This document shows positions 17,122-25,537 of a DNA stretch of 64,000 nt, piece after piece. The position numbers and the translations under genes were made by a program. The DNA comes from Rhodopirellula baltica SH 1 (GTDB taxonomy: Bacteria; Planctomycetota; Planctomycetia; Pirellulales; Pirellulaceae), in the NCBI RefSeq assembly GCF_000196115.1, contig NC_005027.1, forward strand, positions 5,266,001 through 5,330,000, written 5' to 3'. Within the stretch, counting starts at the first letter, position 1, and every line of letters starts with the position of its first letter. The notes beneath the pieces were generated by a model that searched no databases, was not told where the DNA came from, and saw nothing but the letters and a program-made list of their open reading frames with translations.

Positions 17122-18438
17122 ATGCCAACCAAAACCAAGCGACTCAAAAGACGAAAGCTTCCTGATGACCAGGGCGAGCGAACACAGGAATCTCTCGTCA
17201 AGCCAAAGATCAAAATCGAAGGCCTCAAATACTTCGCCATGCTCAAGCCCCTGCTCGAGCATCTTCACGAACATGAGTGCCAGCGTGATACCGCTGGTAA
17301 CCGTACGCTGCACTACGATCAGTATTGCATGCTCGTGTTGCTGTATGTCCTGAACCCCACTGTCTCAAGTTTGCGAGCAATCTCGCAGGCCAGTGAGTTG
17401 ACGAAAGTACGTAACAAACTGAGCAACGAGAAAGCTTCGCTGGGATCGCTATCCGAAGCCGGTGGGCTGTTCTCTGCAGACCATCTCAAGCCAGTCATTG
17501 AGGCCTTGTCTGCTGAAGTCAACGATGCTGCCCCGGACCCGCGACTGAGCAGCATTCAGCAAACGATCACCGCCGTGGATGGCTCACTTGTCAACGCGTT
17601 GCCGTCGCTGATTGCCGCATCCATTCTGAAGCAAACAACGGGCTCAGCGCTGGTGCGATGGCGACTACACACACACTTTGAGGTCAATAACCTGCTGCCT
17701 GCGCGAGTCGACGTGACACCTGATGGCGGTGGGCAACACGATGAACGGGCCGTTCTCAAACGAGTGCTCGAAGAAGATCGCCTGTACGTGATGGACCGTG
17801 GCTATGCCAAGTTCTCGCTCTTCAATTCAATCGTCGCGTCATCGAGTAGCTATGTTTGCCGACTACGTGACAACACGGTTTACGAGACGACTCAAGAACT
17901 TGAGTTAACCGAAGGTGACCGTGCTGCGGGGGTACTCAGCGATACGATAGTAAAGCTTGGAGGATCGAGCAGCAGCTCAAATTCCCCTGATCATCCGATC
18001 CGGTTGATCCAAATCCGCTGCACGCCTCATCAAAACCGCACTGGCGGAAAGGCGAGAGGTTCCAAGGCCCCCAACAGCGATGGGATCCTTCGCATTGCCA
18101 CCAATCTACTGAATGTACCTGCTGAAATCATTGCCCTGATCTACGCCTACCGATGGACAATTGAAATCTTCTTTCGGTTCTACAAGCAACTGATGGGCGG
18201 CGATCACTTGATCAGCCACAACGCCAATGGAATCCAGATTCAAGTCTACTGTTCGGTGATTGCCTGCTTGCTGATCAACCTGTGGACTGGATCTCGCCCC
18301 ACGAAACGAACGTTTGAAATGATCAGCTTCTACTTCCAAGGCTTAGCCACTGAAGAGGAGCTGATTGCTCACATCGAAAAGCAAGCAGCTGCAGAAGAGG
18401 CAAAGCGTGTCAAAGAGGAGCGTAAAGAAATTTGCTAA
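17122..18438 (+). CDS. IS4-family DDE transposase
   Basis: This 438-aa transposase has the IS4 catalytic triad in recognisable settings. Asp153 is in TAVDGSLV and Asp225 is in YVMDRGYAKF. Glu348 lies within the signature Y-(2)-R-(3)-E-(6)-K, here YAYRWTIEIFFRFYK (Tyr341, Arg344, Glu348, Lys355). The N-terminus is basic, suiting end-binding, and the C-terminus is a charged helix. It would cut and paste the element by binding the 28-bp ends. The frame is uninterrupted and all catalytic residues are present, so it is probably functional. The ATG at 17122 fits the family N-terminus. Confidence 0.95.
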   Translation: MPTKTKRLKRRKLPDDQGERTQESLVKPKIKIEGLKYFAMLKPLLEHLHEHECQRDTAGNRTLHYDQYCMLVLLYVLNPTVSSLRAISQASELTKVRNKLSNEKASLGSLSEAGGLFSADHLKPVIEALSAEVNDAAPDPRLSSIQQTITAVDGSLVNALPSLIAASILKQTTGSALVRWRLHTHFEVNNLLPARVDVTPDGGGQHDERAVLKRVLEEDRLYVMDRGYAKFSLFNSIVASSSSYVCRLRDNTVYETTQELELTEGDRAAGVLSDTIVKLGGSSSSSNSPDHPIRLIQIRCTPHQNRTGGKARGSKAPNSDGILRIATNLLNVPAEIIALIYAYRWTIEIFFRFYKQLMGGDHLISHNANGIQIQVYCSVIACLLINLWTGSRPTKRTFEMISFYFQGLATEEELIAHIEKQAAAEEAKRVKEERKEIC

Positions 18439-18595
18439 TCGGCGTTGCGGGAGGTCATTTTGCCTGACTGGTCTCGGCATGAATGCTGCGCGGTCCCAAA
18501 CACAAAAACGCAACGGCCCTGGGCAAGCCGGATCGCTTCGCATCCTTCGCAATGAACCCACACTCAACTCGCCAACCATCCGCCAATATTCCAGC

Positions 18596-18623
18596 CCGGC
18601 AAACGCCGGGCCGAACACTATTG
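18596..18623 (-). repeat. Right terminal inverted repeat of the IS
   Basis: Its reverse complement begins CAATAGTGTTCGGCCCGGCG, matching the left end at 27 of 28 positions. Confidence 0.9.
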
Positions 18624-18632
18624 GGACGGGGG
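18624..18632. repeat. 9-bp target-site duplication, right copy
   Basis: GGACGGGGG follows the right end of the IS directly and is identical to the left copy. The remaining bases up to 18888 show no gene. Confidence 0.85.
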
Positions 18633-18888
18633 TCTATTCATATTCGGAAGTCCGACACCCGACTGATTGTTAACCGCGAGATGCCTCGCAATCTAAGGCT
18701 GCTTCCATTCGCACCCCAAAAAACACAGTCAACGGCGCGAACCTGACCATCAATCGCTAGGTCAAGGCAACCCAAAAAGATCCCCTCCCCTTTTCTTTGC
18801 CCACCCAAAGTGTACGCCGGCACTGTGGCGAACACCAAAACAGCTAATGCATTGGAAGACTGTTGTTTGGCTCTCAAAGTCCGACCGA

Positions 18889-19155
18889 CTAAAGCTTTGT
18901 TGCGGTCGCTTCTACGGCGACGTTGTTCTTGATCCTCCAAAGCACTCCGGCTTGGCGAATGGAGGGGACCAACTGTTGCTGCAACTCTGCCGTTGGCAAG
19001 GTGCCTTCCAGAACGATGGTCGACTCGTACACCGAGACATCGACGTCGCTTGCATAAGGGCTCAATGCCTCGTGTTCTAGTAACACACTTTCGATGCGTT
19101 GCAACATCCGACTGACCTGACACTCAGATTGGGTTGCTTCCAATAATTGGCTCAT
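18889..19155 (-). CDS. Small BON-domain-like protein
   Basis: The 88-aa product is taken from the ATG at 19155 (MSQLLEATQ); the frame is open further upstream but without a better start. An N-terminal helix (CQVSRMLQRIESVLLEHE) precedes a strand-rich segment, DVDVSVYESTIVLEGTLPTA. Its pattern matches a BON domain, in which a short hydrophobic strand, a Leu-x-Gly turn and a helix bind phospholipid or act as a small adaptor. There is no signal peptide, so if BON-like it is cytoplasmic. It lies downstream of, and on the same strand as, the envelope cluster, 184 bp after the LptC/A-like gene. Assignment is by pattern only. Confidence 0.6.
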   Translation of the reverse strand: MSQLLEATQSECQVSRMLQRIESVLLEHEALSPYASDVDVSVYESTIVLEGTLPTAELQQQLVPSIRQAGVLWRIKNNVAVEATATKL

Positions 19156-19339
19156 GACTTCGTTTCCCTCGGATGGGATGGCTCGGAGAACGCGGTGAAT
19201 CGACCCGTTCAAAATCGACTTTACAACTCTGCGGTTCAATTCGCGTCCGCGACGGACAAGCGATCCTCGAATCGATTGATTGCGGCGAATGACAGCCAAC
19301 AACGCAATCTTCGTGCCAGTTGTGTCGTTTATCCGGCGA

Positions 19340-22300
19340 CTATCGCTGCGTCGGTCGATTGTTGAGCGAAGAGATTTCCCCCGGCAAGATCCTGTGGACT
19401 TGCATCGAGAGGATCTCCATCGTTTTCAGTCGAATCGTCGCGTGACCGACTTCCAGATTCAGCCCCGGCTGGCCAAGTGCCGTTGTCTGGAGCAATCGAG
19501 CCGGACGCGTCGGAGCACCAAACACGGTAAAGAGGTCCTTCGCTGCGGCATACCCGCAACGGTCCGCCGTAACAGTGACGGCCGATTTGTCGGTACGAGT
19601 CCGGAACAACACGCCACCGGAAGCTTCGATCTCCCAGGCGGTGGTGGTCACGCCCATGGTGCGTTGGCGAAATGGCACACTGGGGTCGATCGCCATTCTC
19701 AGAATGTCGCAATCGATAGTGGATTCGCCTTCTGACAACAAATCCATTCGGCTGGCGTCCATTCGAGTTTCGAAATCGGGCAGGGTTTGCTGAGCCACGC
19801 GAACGCCTCGCCGGAACGTCAGCGTCTTGGCTAGCAAATCACCCTGCATCGATTCCTGGAAGATCAGGTGAACTCCCATGATGGTCGGCTCCTGAGCATC
19901 ACCGGCGGCTCGAGATGCGTTCTGATCCTCGATCATCTCTGGATTCCAAGCAGAAGATCGCGAATTCGATGCGGCCGACCGCTGGTCGTTTGGATTCGAA
20001 CCAGCCGACAAGTTCGTGGTCAACAAATTGCCGCCTTTGGCGTTCCGCACCCAAGCTCGGTAGGAACCCGGTCCCGGTGCGATGATCATCCCCGATGCGC
20101 CATTGCTGGTCGAAACAGGAGCCGCACCAGCCGCGTTCTGAACCGCTGGGTTGGGCTCGACGCCCGGCACCCAAGCCAAGCGAGACGTTTGCAAATGGTG
20201 TCGAGATTCGTGGACGCCATCGCGAGCGAACTGGTCCACGGTCAATTCCACCGGTTGCGATCCCGTTTGCACGAGTGCAATTTCGGCGATGCCGGTTTTC
20301 TTGAAGCTATCAGGTGTTCGCAAATGGATCGCATCAGTCAGCGTCCACTTCAGTTGATCCCCTCGCATTTGAATCTCATTGGTCGATTCGTTTTGCGTGA
20401 TGACCGTGTCCAACACAACTCCGCCCGCCAACGTCGCGACATTGCCGTCGAAAGTCATCGAACCACCAAAGCGACAACGCGGTGGCCTGGACCAACGTGC
20501 GGTGGATTGTGATGGATTGCGTGAGGCGACCGAAAGCGAAGGAAGCATATGTGAAGGCAACACAAATTGCCCCGCATCATTGACCCAAACAAAGTTGTCT
20601 TCCGGACGAATTTGAATTTGAGGACCGATAAAGTAACCGTCGCCCATCTGAAGACGTGCTGGAACGCTGTTCGTACCGGTCACTTCCATCACATCACCAG
20701 CACCACCATCGCGAAAACGAAGCTTCTCACCGGTCAAAGTTGCCAACATGATGGCGGGCACTTGATTCGGACGCCCCGATGCAGCGGTTTTCGCAGCTCG
20801 GGTTTTCATCGGATGTGTGACTTCCACGCCGCCGGTGACACTCAGGTCGGTCGCGGTCAATTCTCCGTCGCCCATCGTCAAGGTTGCGGCCACCATATCG
20901 CCGCGAATCGTTGCGGGCTGCGACGCGGTCGGGTTTGGATTTTCGCCAACCGCGGACTCACTCGCATCGGGCTGACGCACCCAATTTCGGATCGGGTCGT
21001 CACCGCTCTGGCCCGCTTTTGTTGGAGCGGCTTCTTTTTCATGTTGAAAGAAAAGGTGCATTCGGTTCGTGCGTGCTTGCAACGTCGACGAATTGATCTG
21101 AACGTTGCCGATCGCAGCCAGACTTTCCGGCAACCATTTCTGGTTCAACGAACCATCGGAATCGTCGGAACGGCCGATACGTTTGGGTTTGTTGTTGGGC
21201 TCAGGTCGCAAAATGCCTTCGACTCGATCGGCCAAAAAGGAGCCGCCATCGGCTAGCATTGCGTGCAACTGCCCTTCGCACCAAACAGAAAAATCAACCT
21301 GCAGCTGATCAGGAGTCGCGATGCCCTGCGGTTCAATTTGCAAACCGTCTTGCCAGGCGAATGATCGCATGGCGGAATCCGCAGCGTGGTGAAAGACACG
21401 TCCACTGCCTTCGACGGTAATCGTTCCCAGTTGTTTCGGTTCGGCAGGATTGAACCGGTAGCGAATCTGCGAAAGGAAGCCCTCCAGATCACCACGTTGC
21501 AATCGCACATAGTCTCGATTGGGATCATTGGCCGACGCATTATTGGGCTGCATCGCTACCGCGACATCAGCGGCCGAGACAGGGTCCGCAATCAGCCAAC
21601 CTTCGACCGGATCAAACAAGATTCGCCCTGCCGTCATCCCGAAGGACTGAGATCGGATGTCCATTTGGACGGGCGATCCGGTTGCTTCGACGCGATCAAT
21701 CCAGTCCATCGCGTCATCACGACGCAGTTTGGAATTCAACGGATCGCGAAGCGTCATGACCAGCGAATCACACCGAAAGCGATCGATCCAATCTTCTCGC
21801 GGCGGCGAGATTTGATTGGTGGTAGCGGCTGCAGAGGCTGGCAAACGCATCAGCTCCACGTCTTGATTCATACTCAACTGATCCAGGGCAAAATCGTACT
21901 GAATCATGTTGCCGCAGCGGACTTCGACGACGCCTTTGGGATCATCCTGCGATGGATCGTTCGGGTCATCCAGCGGCAGCGAAAGCTTTTGCAAGTAGAC
22001 CAATTCCATCCGGTCCAACGTGTCGGTCACATCGCTGGAATTTCCCGCCGAAGATGCGGAAGCGGCCAAGTGCAACGTCAGCACTCGCCCAATCATGGTG
22101 GCTCGTCCAACCTGCATGTGAATCGGATCGTTCGTCCAAATCGTTCGACGATCGATACCGACATTGGATGTACGAATATGCAGAACGGAATCCGTCGTGT
22201 CCTTCGGATCAGGCGGCTCGGCGGAGATTCCTCGCACTTGATAGGCTGATGCGTCGAGTCCAACCGCGTTGGTGGTGGGTTGGGTCGATCGCTGGATCAC

Positions 22301-22738
22301 CACGTCGCCTCGCAGTTGCCCGCGTTCGATCGATGGGGCTTCACCACTCATCACATCCAACGGTGCATCGAACTTGATCGACGCGCCCTCTGATGCCGAG
22401 ATCAAAATGGGTTCTTTGGAACCGTCTTCGTTCAATCCACGTCCAATCACGATCGTGATCGGTTTCAATGTCCATGTTTGACCGTCGACCTGCGTGCATT
22501 CTTTGCACAACAACATCCCGTCGTCGGTTTTCAAACGAATCGTCGGCCCGCGTTGCCAGTCCGTGTCCGCGAAAAGATCGTCCAGATTGGCATCACCGGT
22601 ACTGACCTTTGGTGGAGCAACGGGCGCAGCGACGATTTCGGGCGGCGTCAACCACGCTGCCACAGTGACTTGATAGAGACCGGCCGACACCGACAAAATG
22701 CACAGGCCGACTAAATAGTCGCGCAACTGCGTCAGCAT
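19340..22738 (-). CDS. Very large LptC/LptA (OstA)-like membrane-anchored protein
   Basis: This 1132-aa protein starts MLTQLRDYLV (ATG 22738, overlapping the kdsC stop by 7 bp; an ATG at 22765 is also possible). One hydrophobic N-terminal segment (LVGLCILSVSAGLYQVTVAAWL) is followed by a long, strand-rich region without further membrane helices. Repeating motifs of the type LTGEKLRFRDG, GDMVAATLTM and MQGDLLAKTLTFRRG resemble the beta-jellyroll repeats of OstA-type LPS transport proteins. The gene order kdsD-kdsC-this gene is the order of kdsD-kdsC-lptC-lptA in E. coli, where LptC and LptA carry LPS across the periplasm. It is about three times longer than LptC plus LptA together. The LPS role is inferred mainly from context. 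Confidence 0.75.
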   Translation of the reverse strand: MLTQLRDYLVGLCILSVSAGLYQVTVAAWLTPPEIVAAPVAPPKVSTGDANLDDLFADTDWQRGPTIRLKTDDGMLLCKECTQVDGQTWTLKPITIVIGRGLNEDGSKEPILISASEGASIKFDAPLDVMSGEAPSIERGQLRGDVVIQRSTQPTTNAVGLDASAYQVRGISAEPPDPKDTTDSVLHIRTSNVGIDRRTIWTNDPIHMQVGRATMIGRVLTLHLAASASSAGNSSDVTDTLDRMELVYLQKLSLPLDDPNDPSQDDPKGVVEVRCGNMIQYDFALDQLSMNQDVELMRLPASAAATTNQISPPREDWIDRFRCDSLVMTLRDPLNSKLRRDDAMDWIDRVEATGSPVQMDIRSQSFGMTAGRILFDPVEGWLIADPVSAADVAVAMQPNNASANDPNRDYVRLQRGDLEGFLSQIRYRFNPAEPKQLGTITVEGSGRVFHHAADSAMRSFAWQDGLQIEPQGIATPDQLQVDFSVWCEGQLHAMLADGGSFLADRVEGILRPEPNNKPKRIGRSDDSDGSLNQKWLPESLAAIGNVQINSSTLQARTNRMHLFFQHEKEAAPTKAGQSGDDPIRNWVRQPDASESAVGENPNPTASQPATIRGDMVAATLTMGDGELTATDLSVTGGVEVTHPMKTRAAKTAASGRPNQVPAIMLATLTGEKLRFRDGGAGDVMEVTGTNSVPARLQMGDGYFIGPQIQIRPEDNFVWVNDAGQFVLPSHMLPSLSVASRNPSQSTARWSRPPRCRFGGSMTFDGNVATLAGGVVLDTVITQNESTNEIQMRGDQLKWTLTDAIHLRTPDSFKKTGIAEIALVQTGSQPVELTVDQFARDGVHESRHHLQTSRLAWVPGVEPNPAVQNAAGAAPVSTSNGASGMIIAPGPGSYRAWVRNAKGGNLLTTNLSAGSNPNDQRSAASNSRSSAWNPEMIEDQNASRAAGDAQEPTIMGVHLIFQESMQGDLLAKTLTFRRGVRVAQQTLPDFETRMDASRMDLLSEGESTIDCDILRMAIDPSVPFRQRTMGVTTTAWEIEASGGVLFRTRTDKSAVTVTADRCGYAAAKDLFTVFGAPTRPARLLQTTALGQPGLNLEVGHATIRLKTMEILSMQVHRILPGEISSLNNRPTQR

Positions 22739-23256
22739 GGAGGATCTTTCGAAAGAGTCGGCCAATTTTTCCCGGCACGCATCAAGCGTTCAATCAATTC
22801 GCGAACCGCACCTGATCCGCCTGGCAATCGCGTGATCCAGTGAGCTGCCTCGCGTGCATCAATCGACGCGTCGTCGGGGGCCGCAGCCAGTCCAACTCGG
22901 CACATCACCGTGATATCCGGCACGTCGTCGCCGATGTAGCAAACCTCGTCTGGGGTGACCTTCATCGCCGCCATCATGTCGGTCGCTGATTGCCACTTGT
23001 CGGCAGAACTCTGCACAACATGCTCGATGCCCAACTCCTTGGCTCGGCGAGTCAACGCATCGCTGTGCCGGGCCGTGATGATTCCAAAATGCAATCCCGC
23101 GTTCATCCAGGCTTTGATGCCATACCCGTCGCGAACATGAAATGTCTTTGTCTCGGCGCCGGTGGAGTCGTAGTACAGTTTCCCGTCACTCAAGACGCCA
23201 TCGACGTCCGTCAAAATGCATTTGATTTTGCCGGCGATGTCACGATCCGAAATCAT
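22732..23256 (-). CDS. kdsC: 3-deoxy-D-manno-octulosonate 8-phosphate phosphatase
   Basis: This is a 174-aa HAD phosphatase of the KdsC (C0, capless) type. The nucleophile motif is LTDVDGVLSDG (Asp17, Asp19), motif II lies in GIITAR, and motif IV is YIGDDVPDI. The characteristic FHVRDGYGIKAW segment lies after motif I. It removes phosphate from KDO-8-P to give KDO for lipid A. I used the ATG at 23256, 19 bp after the kdsD stop, which gives the normal KdsC length; the frame is open further upstream inside kdsD. Its end overlaps the next gene, suggesting translational coupling. Confidence 0.93.
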   Translation of the reverse strand: MISDRDIAGKIKCILTDVDGVLSDGKLYYDSTGAETKTFHVRDGYGIKAWMNAGLHFGIITARHSDALTRRAKELGIEHVVQSSADKWQSATDMMAAMKVTPDEVCYIGDDVPDITVMCRVGLAAAPDDASIDAREAAHWITRLPGGSGAVRELIERLMRAGKNWPTLSKDPPC

Positions 23257-23275
23257 GGGATGGCGGGAGGACAAT

Positions 23276-24499
23276 TCAGTCTCCAGAGGTGATGGGAATA
23301 CAACGAGGCCCATCTTCACCGGATGAGTCGTCTGGGTTGGATTGGATGGAACCTTGGCTGGATGACACTGTCTGGCGAACATCGCCGGTTGCCACCAAGT
23401 CCGTGATGTCAATCATTCCGATGGGACGATGATCGGAATCAACGACAGGCAGTTCACTGATCTTTCGTTGCGATAGAATCTCGACCGCTCGCGGCAAACG
23501 CTCGTCGTCCGCGATGCAGATCGGTTGCTTGGTCATGAACAATTCGATCGGTTCATCCAAGCTGGTTTCTTGACGGTGTTGCAGCAACCGAGCCAGATCG
23601 CTGTCGGTGAAAATGCCGGCCAGTCGTTCGCTTTCATCGAGCAACAAGATTGCACCGCTTCGACGGCCCGCGCCGCCGATCATCATCGCTTCGCGAATCG
23701 AAATCGTTTGGGGTGCGAGACGGCATTCTGCCAACGGCCGCATGGCTTGCCGCACATCGGTCAGCTTTCTACCCAGTGCTCCACCGGGATGGAACCGAGC
23801 AAAGTCGTTGGGCGTGAATCCGCACAAACGTGATGCCAAAACGGCAATGGCATCTCCAACGGCCAACATCACCGACGTCGAACTAGTGGGAGCCAATCCG
23901 TCGGGACAGGCTTCGCGATGACGACCGATCGGGACCACGTGATCCGCCAATTCGGCCAGCGGATTTTCTCGATCGGCGGTCACGGCGATGATGCCGCAAG
24001 CTTGGTGTTTCAAGTACTCGACCACGCGAACAACTTCTTCGCTGCGGCCGGAATTGGAAAAAGCGATCACCAAGTCTTTGGATTGAACGCGTCCGAGATC
24101 TCCGTGAACGGCCTCGATCGGATGCAGAAAATGAGCCGGCGATCCGGTGCTGGCCAACGTCGCGACCAACTTTTGAGCGATTAAACCTGCTTTACCGACC
24201 CCGGTCAAAACGATCGAACCTTCGCAGCGGCTGATCCAAGCGGCGGCTTCCGCGGCATCGGCGGATGCGATCGCGGCCGCCTTTTGAATGGCTTCGGCTT
24301 CTCGCAGCATCGTTTCGCGGACCAAACGGATTTGGTCCAGCGGCGACAGCGGGGTCAACGTCGGAACCGACGTGCCGTGATTCAGTTGAGGTTGTGGAGC
24401 CACAATCGCGTCCTTGCTCTTGTCGCGGGTCGTCGGTGCCACAAATGCGGTCTCGGTGGCATTATCAACGCGCGACGATACCGAAAATGTCGGCGGCAT
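23276..24499 (-). CDS. kdsD: Arabinose-5-phosphate isomerase (KpsF/GutQ/KdsD family)
   Basis: This 407-aa protein has an SIS domain (about residues 75-220: IVLTGVGKAGLIAQKLVATL, HGDLGRV, IAFSNSGRSEEV). Two CBS domains follow (IFTDSDLARLL, then PVVDSDHRPIGMIDITDLV). It isomerises ribulose-5-phosphate to arabinose-5-phosphate, the first committed step to KDO. The Asn/Ser-rich N-terminus of about 60 residues and the Ser/Asp-rich tail are longer than in E. coli KdsD. I used the ATG at 24499 (MPPTFSV), with an alternative at 24535. It heads the kdsD-kdsC-LptC/A-like unit and lies 49 bp after the RDD gene on the same strand. Confidence 0.92.
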   Translation of the reverse strand: MPPTFSVSSRVDNATETAFVAPTTRDKSKDAIVAPQPQLNHGTSVPTLTPLSPLDQIRLVRETMLREAEAIQKAAAIASADAAEAAAWISRCEGSIVLTGVGKAGLIAQKLVATLASTGSPAHFLHPIEAVHGDLGRVQSKDLVIAFSNSGRSEEVVRVVEYLKHQACGIIAVTADRENPLAELADHVVPIGRHREACPDGLAPTSSTSVMLAVGDAIAVLASRLCGFTPNDFARFHPGGALGRKLTDVRQAMRPLAECRLAPQTISIREAMMIGGAGRRSGAILLLDESERLAGIFTDSDLARLLQHRQETSLDEPIELFMTKQPICIADDERLPRAVEILSQRKISELPVVDSDHRPIGMIDITDLVATGDVRQTVSSSQGSIQSNPDDSSGEDGPRCIPITSGD

Positions 24500-24548
24500 C
24501 GCAAGGTGAACCCTCCGCCGCGTGAAACTCGGCAATTGGGCGCCGTTC

Positions 24549-25472
24549 TCAGGCGTTCGACGCCTGAGCGGCCATGTCGCGAACCAGGGGACTGTACCCG
24601 GCCAGCGGCCCTAAATCGGCGGGCTCGGCGTTTCGTTCGGCCAAAAACGTCTTGTAGTACAATGCGATCATCAGCAAGTCTGCGTCGATGTCAGGCCGAA
24701 ATTCGAACCGATCGATCAGCGGCAGCGTCAGGTGCCGAGCAATTTCGCGACGTCGAGCTGGCGTCAGGTAGTGCCGACGCTCGGCATAGACCGCCAATGT
24801 CCTCGCCATGCTTCGCGAAATTGCATAGTCGCCGGGGATGAATGTGGCCAACGGAGCGACCCGCGGGTCATCGATCTTGGCGACGGGCAATTGCCATGTC
24901 TTTTCATCGATGATGACCATGGTGCCACTGGCGATGTCGCCGAGTCGCTGCATTCGCCGCGTGCTGATCACGCAGATCAATCCCACCATCCCGGTCGGAA
25001 TCAAAAACGTCGGTGGAATGTTCTCGTCGATACTGCTCAATGCCGCGACGGGAGCCAGATCCGCGATCCGCAGCAAATTCCGCAGCACGGCCCGTTTGCC
25101 ATTGATCGGACACCCATCGACATCGATCACTCGAACGCCGCAGGCCCATTTCCCAACGGTCCGACCGTTGAACCAGGCTTCCAAGGCCGCGCCGTAGAAC
25201 CAACTGATCAAAAAGTAACTGATGATCCCAGCGGCAATCGCGAACGCACCGAGTTCTCGCAAACCGGACAAACCGATGAACAACAGCAAGAACAAGATGA
25301 TTGCGCCAATCACGGCGACTCGCACCAACACATCAATGATGTAAGCCGGCAACCGCCGAAACGGCCCTGCCAACTGATACTCAAACGCAATGTTCTCCGG
25401 CGTCACAACACCAATGGTGGTGTCGAGCGCTCGCTGATTTTCAGCATCGAGTTGGTTTTCATCGCGTGGCAT
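24549..25472 (-). CDS. RDD-family membrane protein
   Basis: The 307-aa product has an RDD domain beginning near residue 35 (GPFRRLPAYIIDVLVRVAVI), with the motif Arg-x4-Ile-Asp at the start of the first helix. Two further hydrophobic helices and the cytoplasmic signature GRTVGKWACGVRVID follow. The region after residue 185 is soluble (residues about 205-307) and ends in LVRDMAAQASNA. RDD proteins are small membrane proteins of largely unknown function; some act as Na+/H+ antiporters. It is divergent from the Nramp-like gene with almost no space between the two frames, so the promoters must overlap the coding ends or the transporter must start at the downstream TTG. Confidence 0.88.
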   Translation of the reverse strand: MPRDENQLDAENQRALDTTIGVVTPENIAFEYQLAGPFRRLPAYIIDVLVRVAVIGAIILFLLLFIGLSGLRELGAFAIAAGIISYFLISWFYGAALEAWFNGRTVGKWACGVRVIDVDGCPINGKRAVLRNLLRIADLAPVAALSSIDENIPPTFLIPTGMVGLICVISTRRMQRLGDIASGTMVIIDEKTWQLPVAKIDDPRVAPLATFIPGDYAISRSMARTLAVYAERRHYLTPARRREIARHLTLPLIDRFEFRPDIDADLLMIALYYKTFLAERNAEPADLGPLAGYSPLVRDMAAQASNA

Positions 25473-25537
25473 GGTGGTGCTACTATATCAAGCTTTCGCC
25501 ACTTCATCCCACCTCTGTTGTCGATCGCGAGCACGTT

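Larger units (their letters stand above)
16881..18623 (+). mobile_element. Complete IS4-type insertion sequence, 1743 bp
   Basis: The ends are 28-bp inverted repeats with a single mismatch, beginning CAATAGTGTTCGGCCCG (16881-16908 and 18596-18623 reversed). Both are bordered by the 9-bp direct repeat GGACGGGGG. The element carries one transposase gene, with 241 bp of leader and about 185 bp after the gene. The intact ends, gene and target duplication indicate a recent or at least undegraded insertion. It landed in the convergent gap between comM and the BON-like gene, so no gene was disrupted. Confidence 0.93.
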
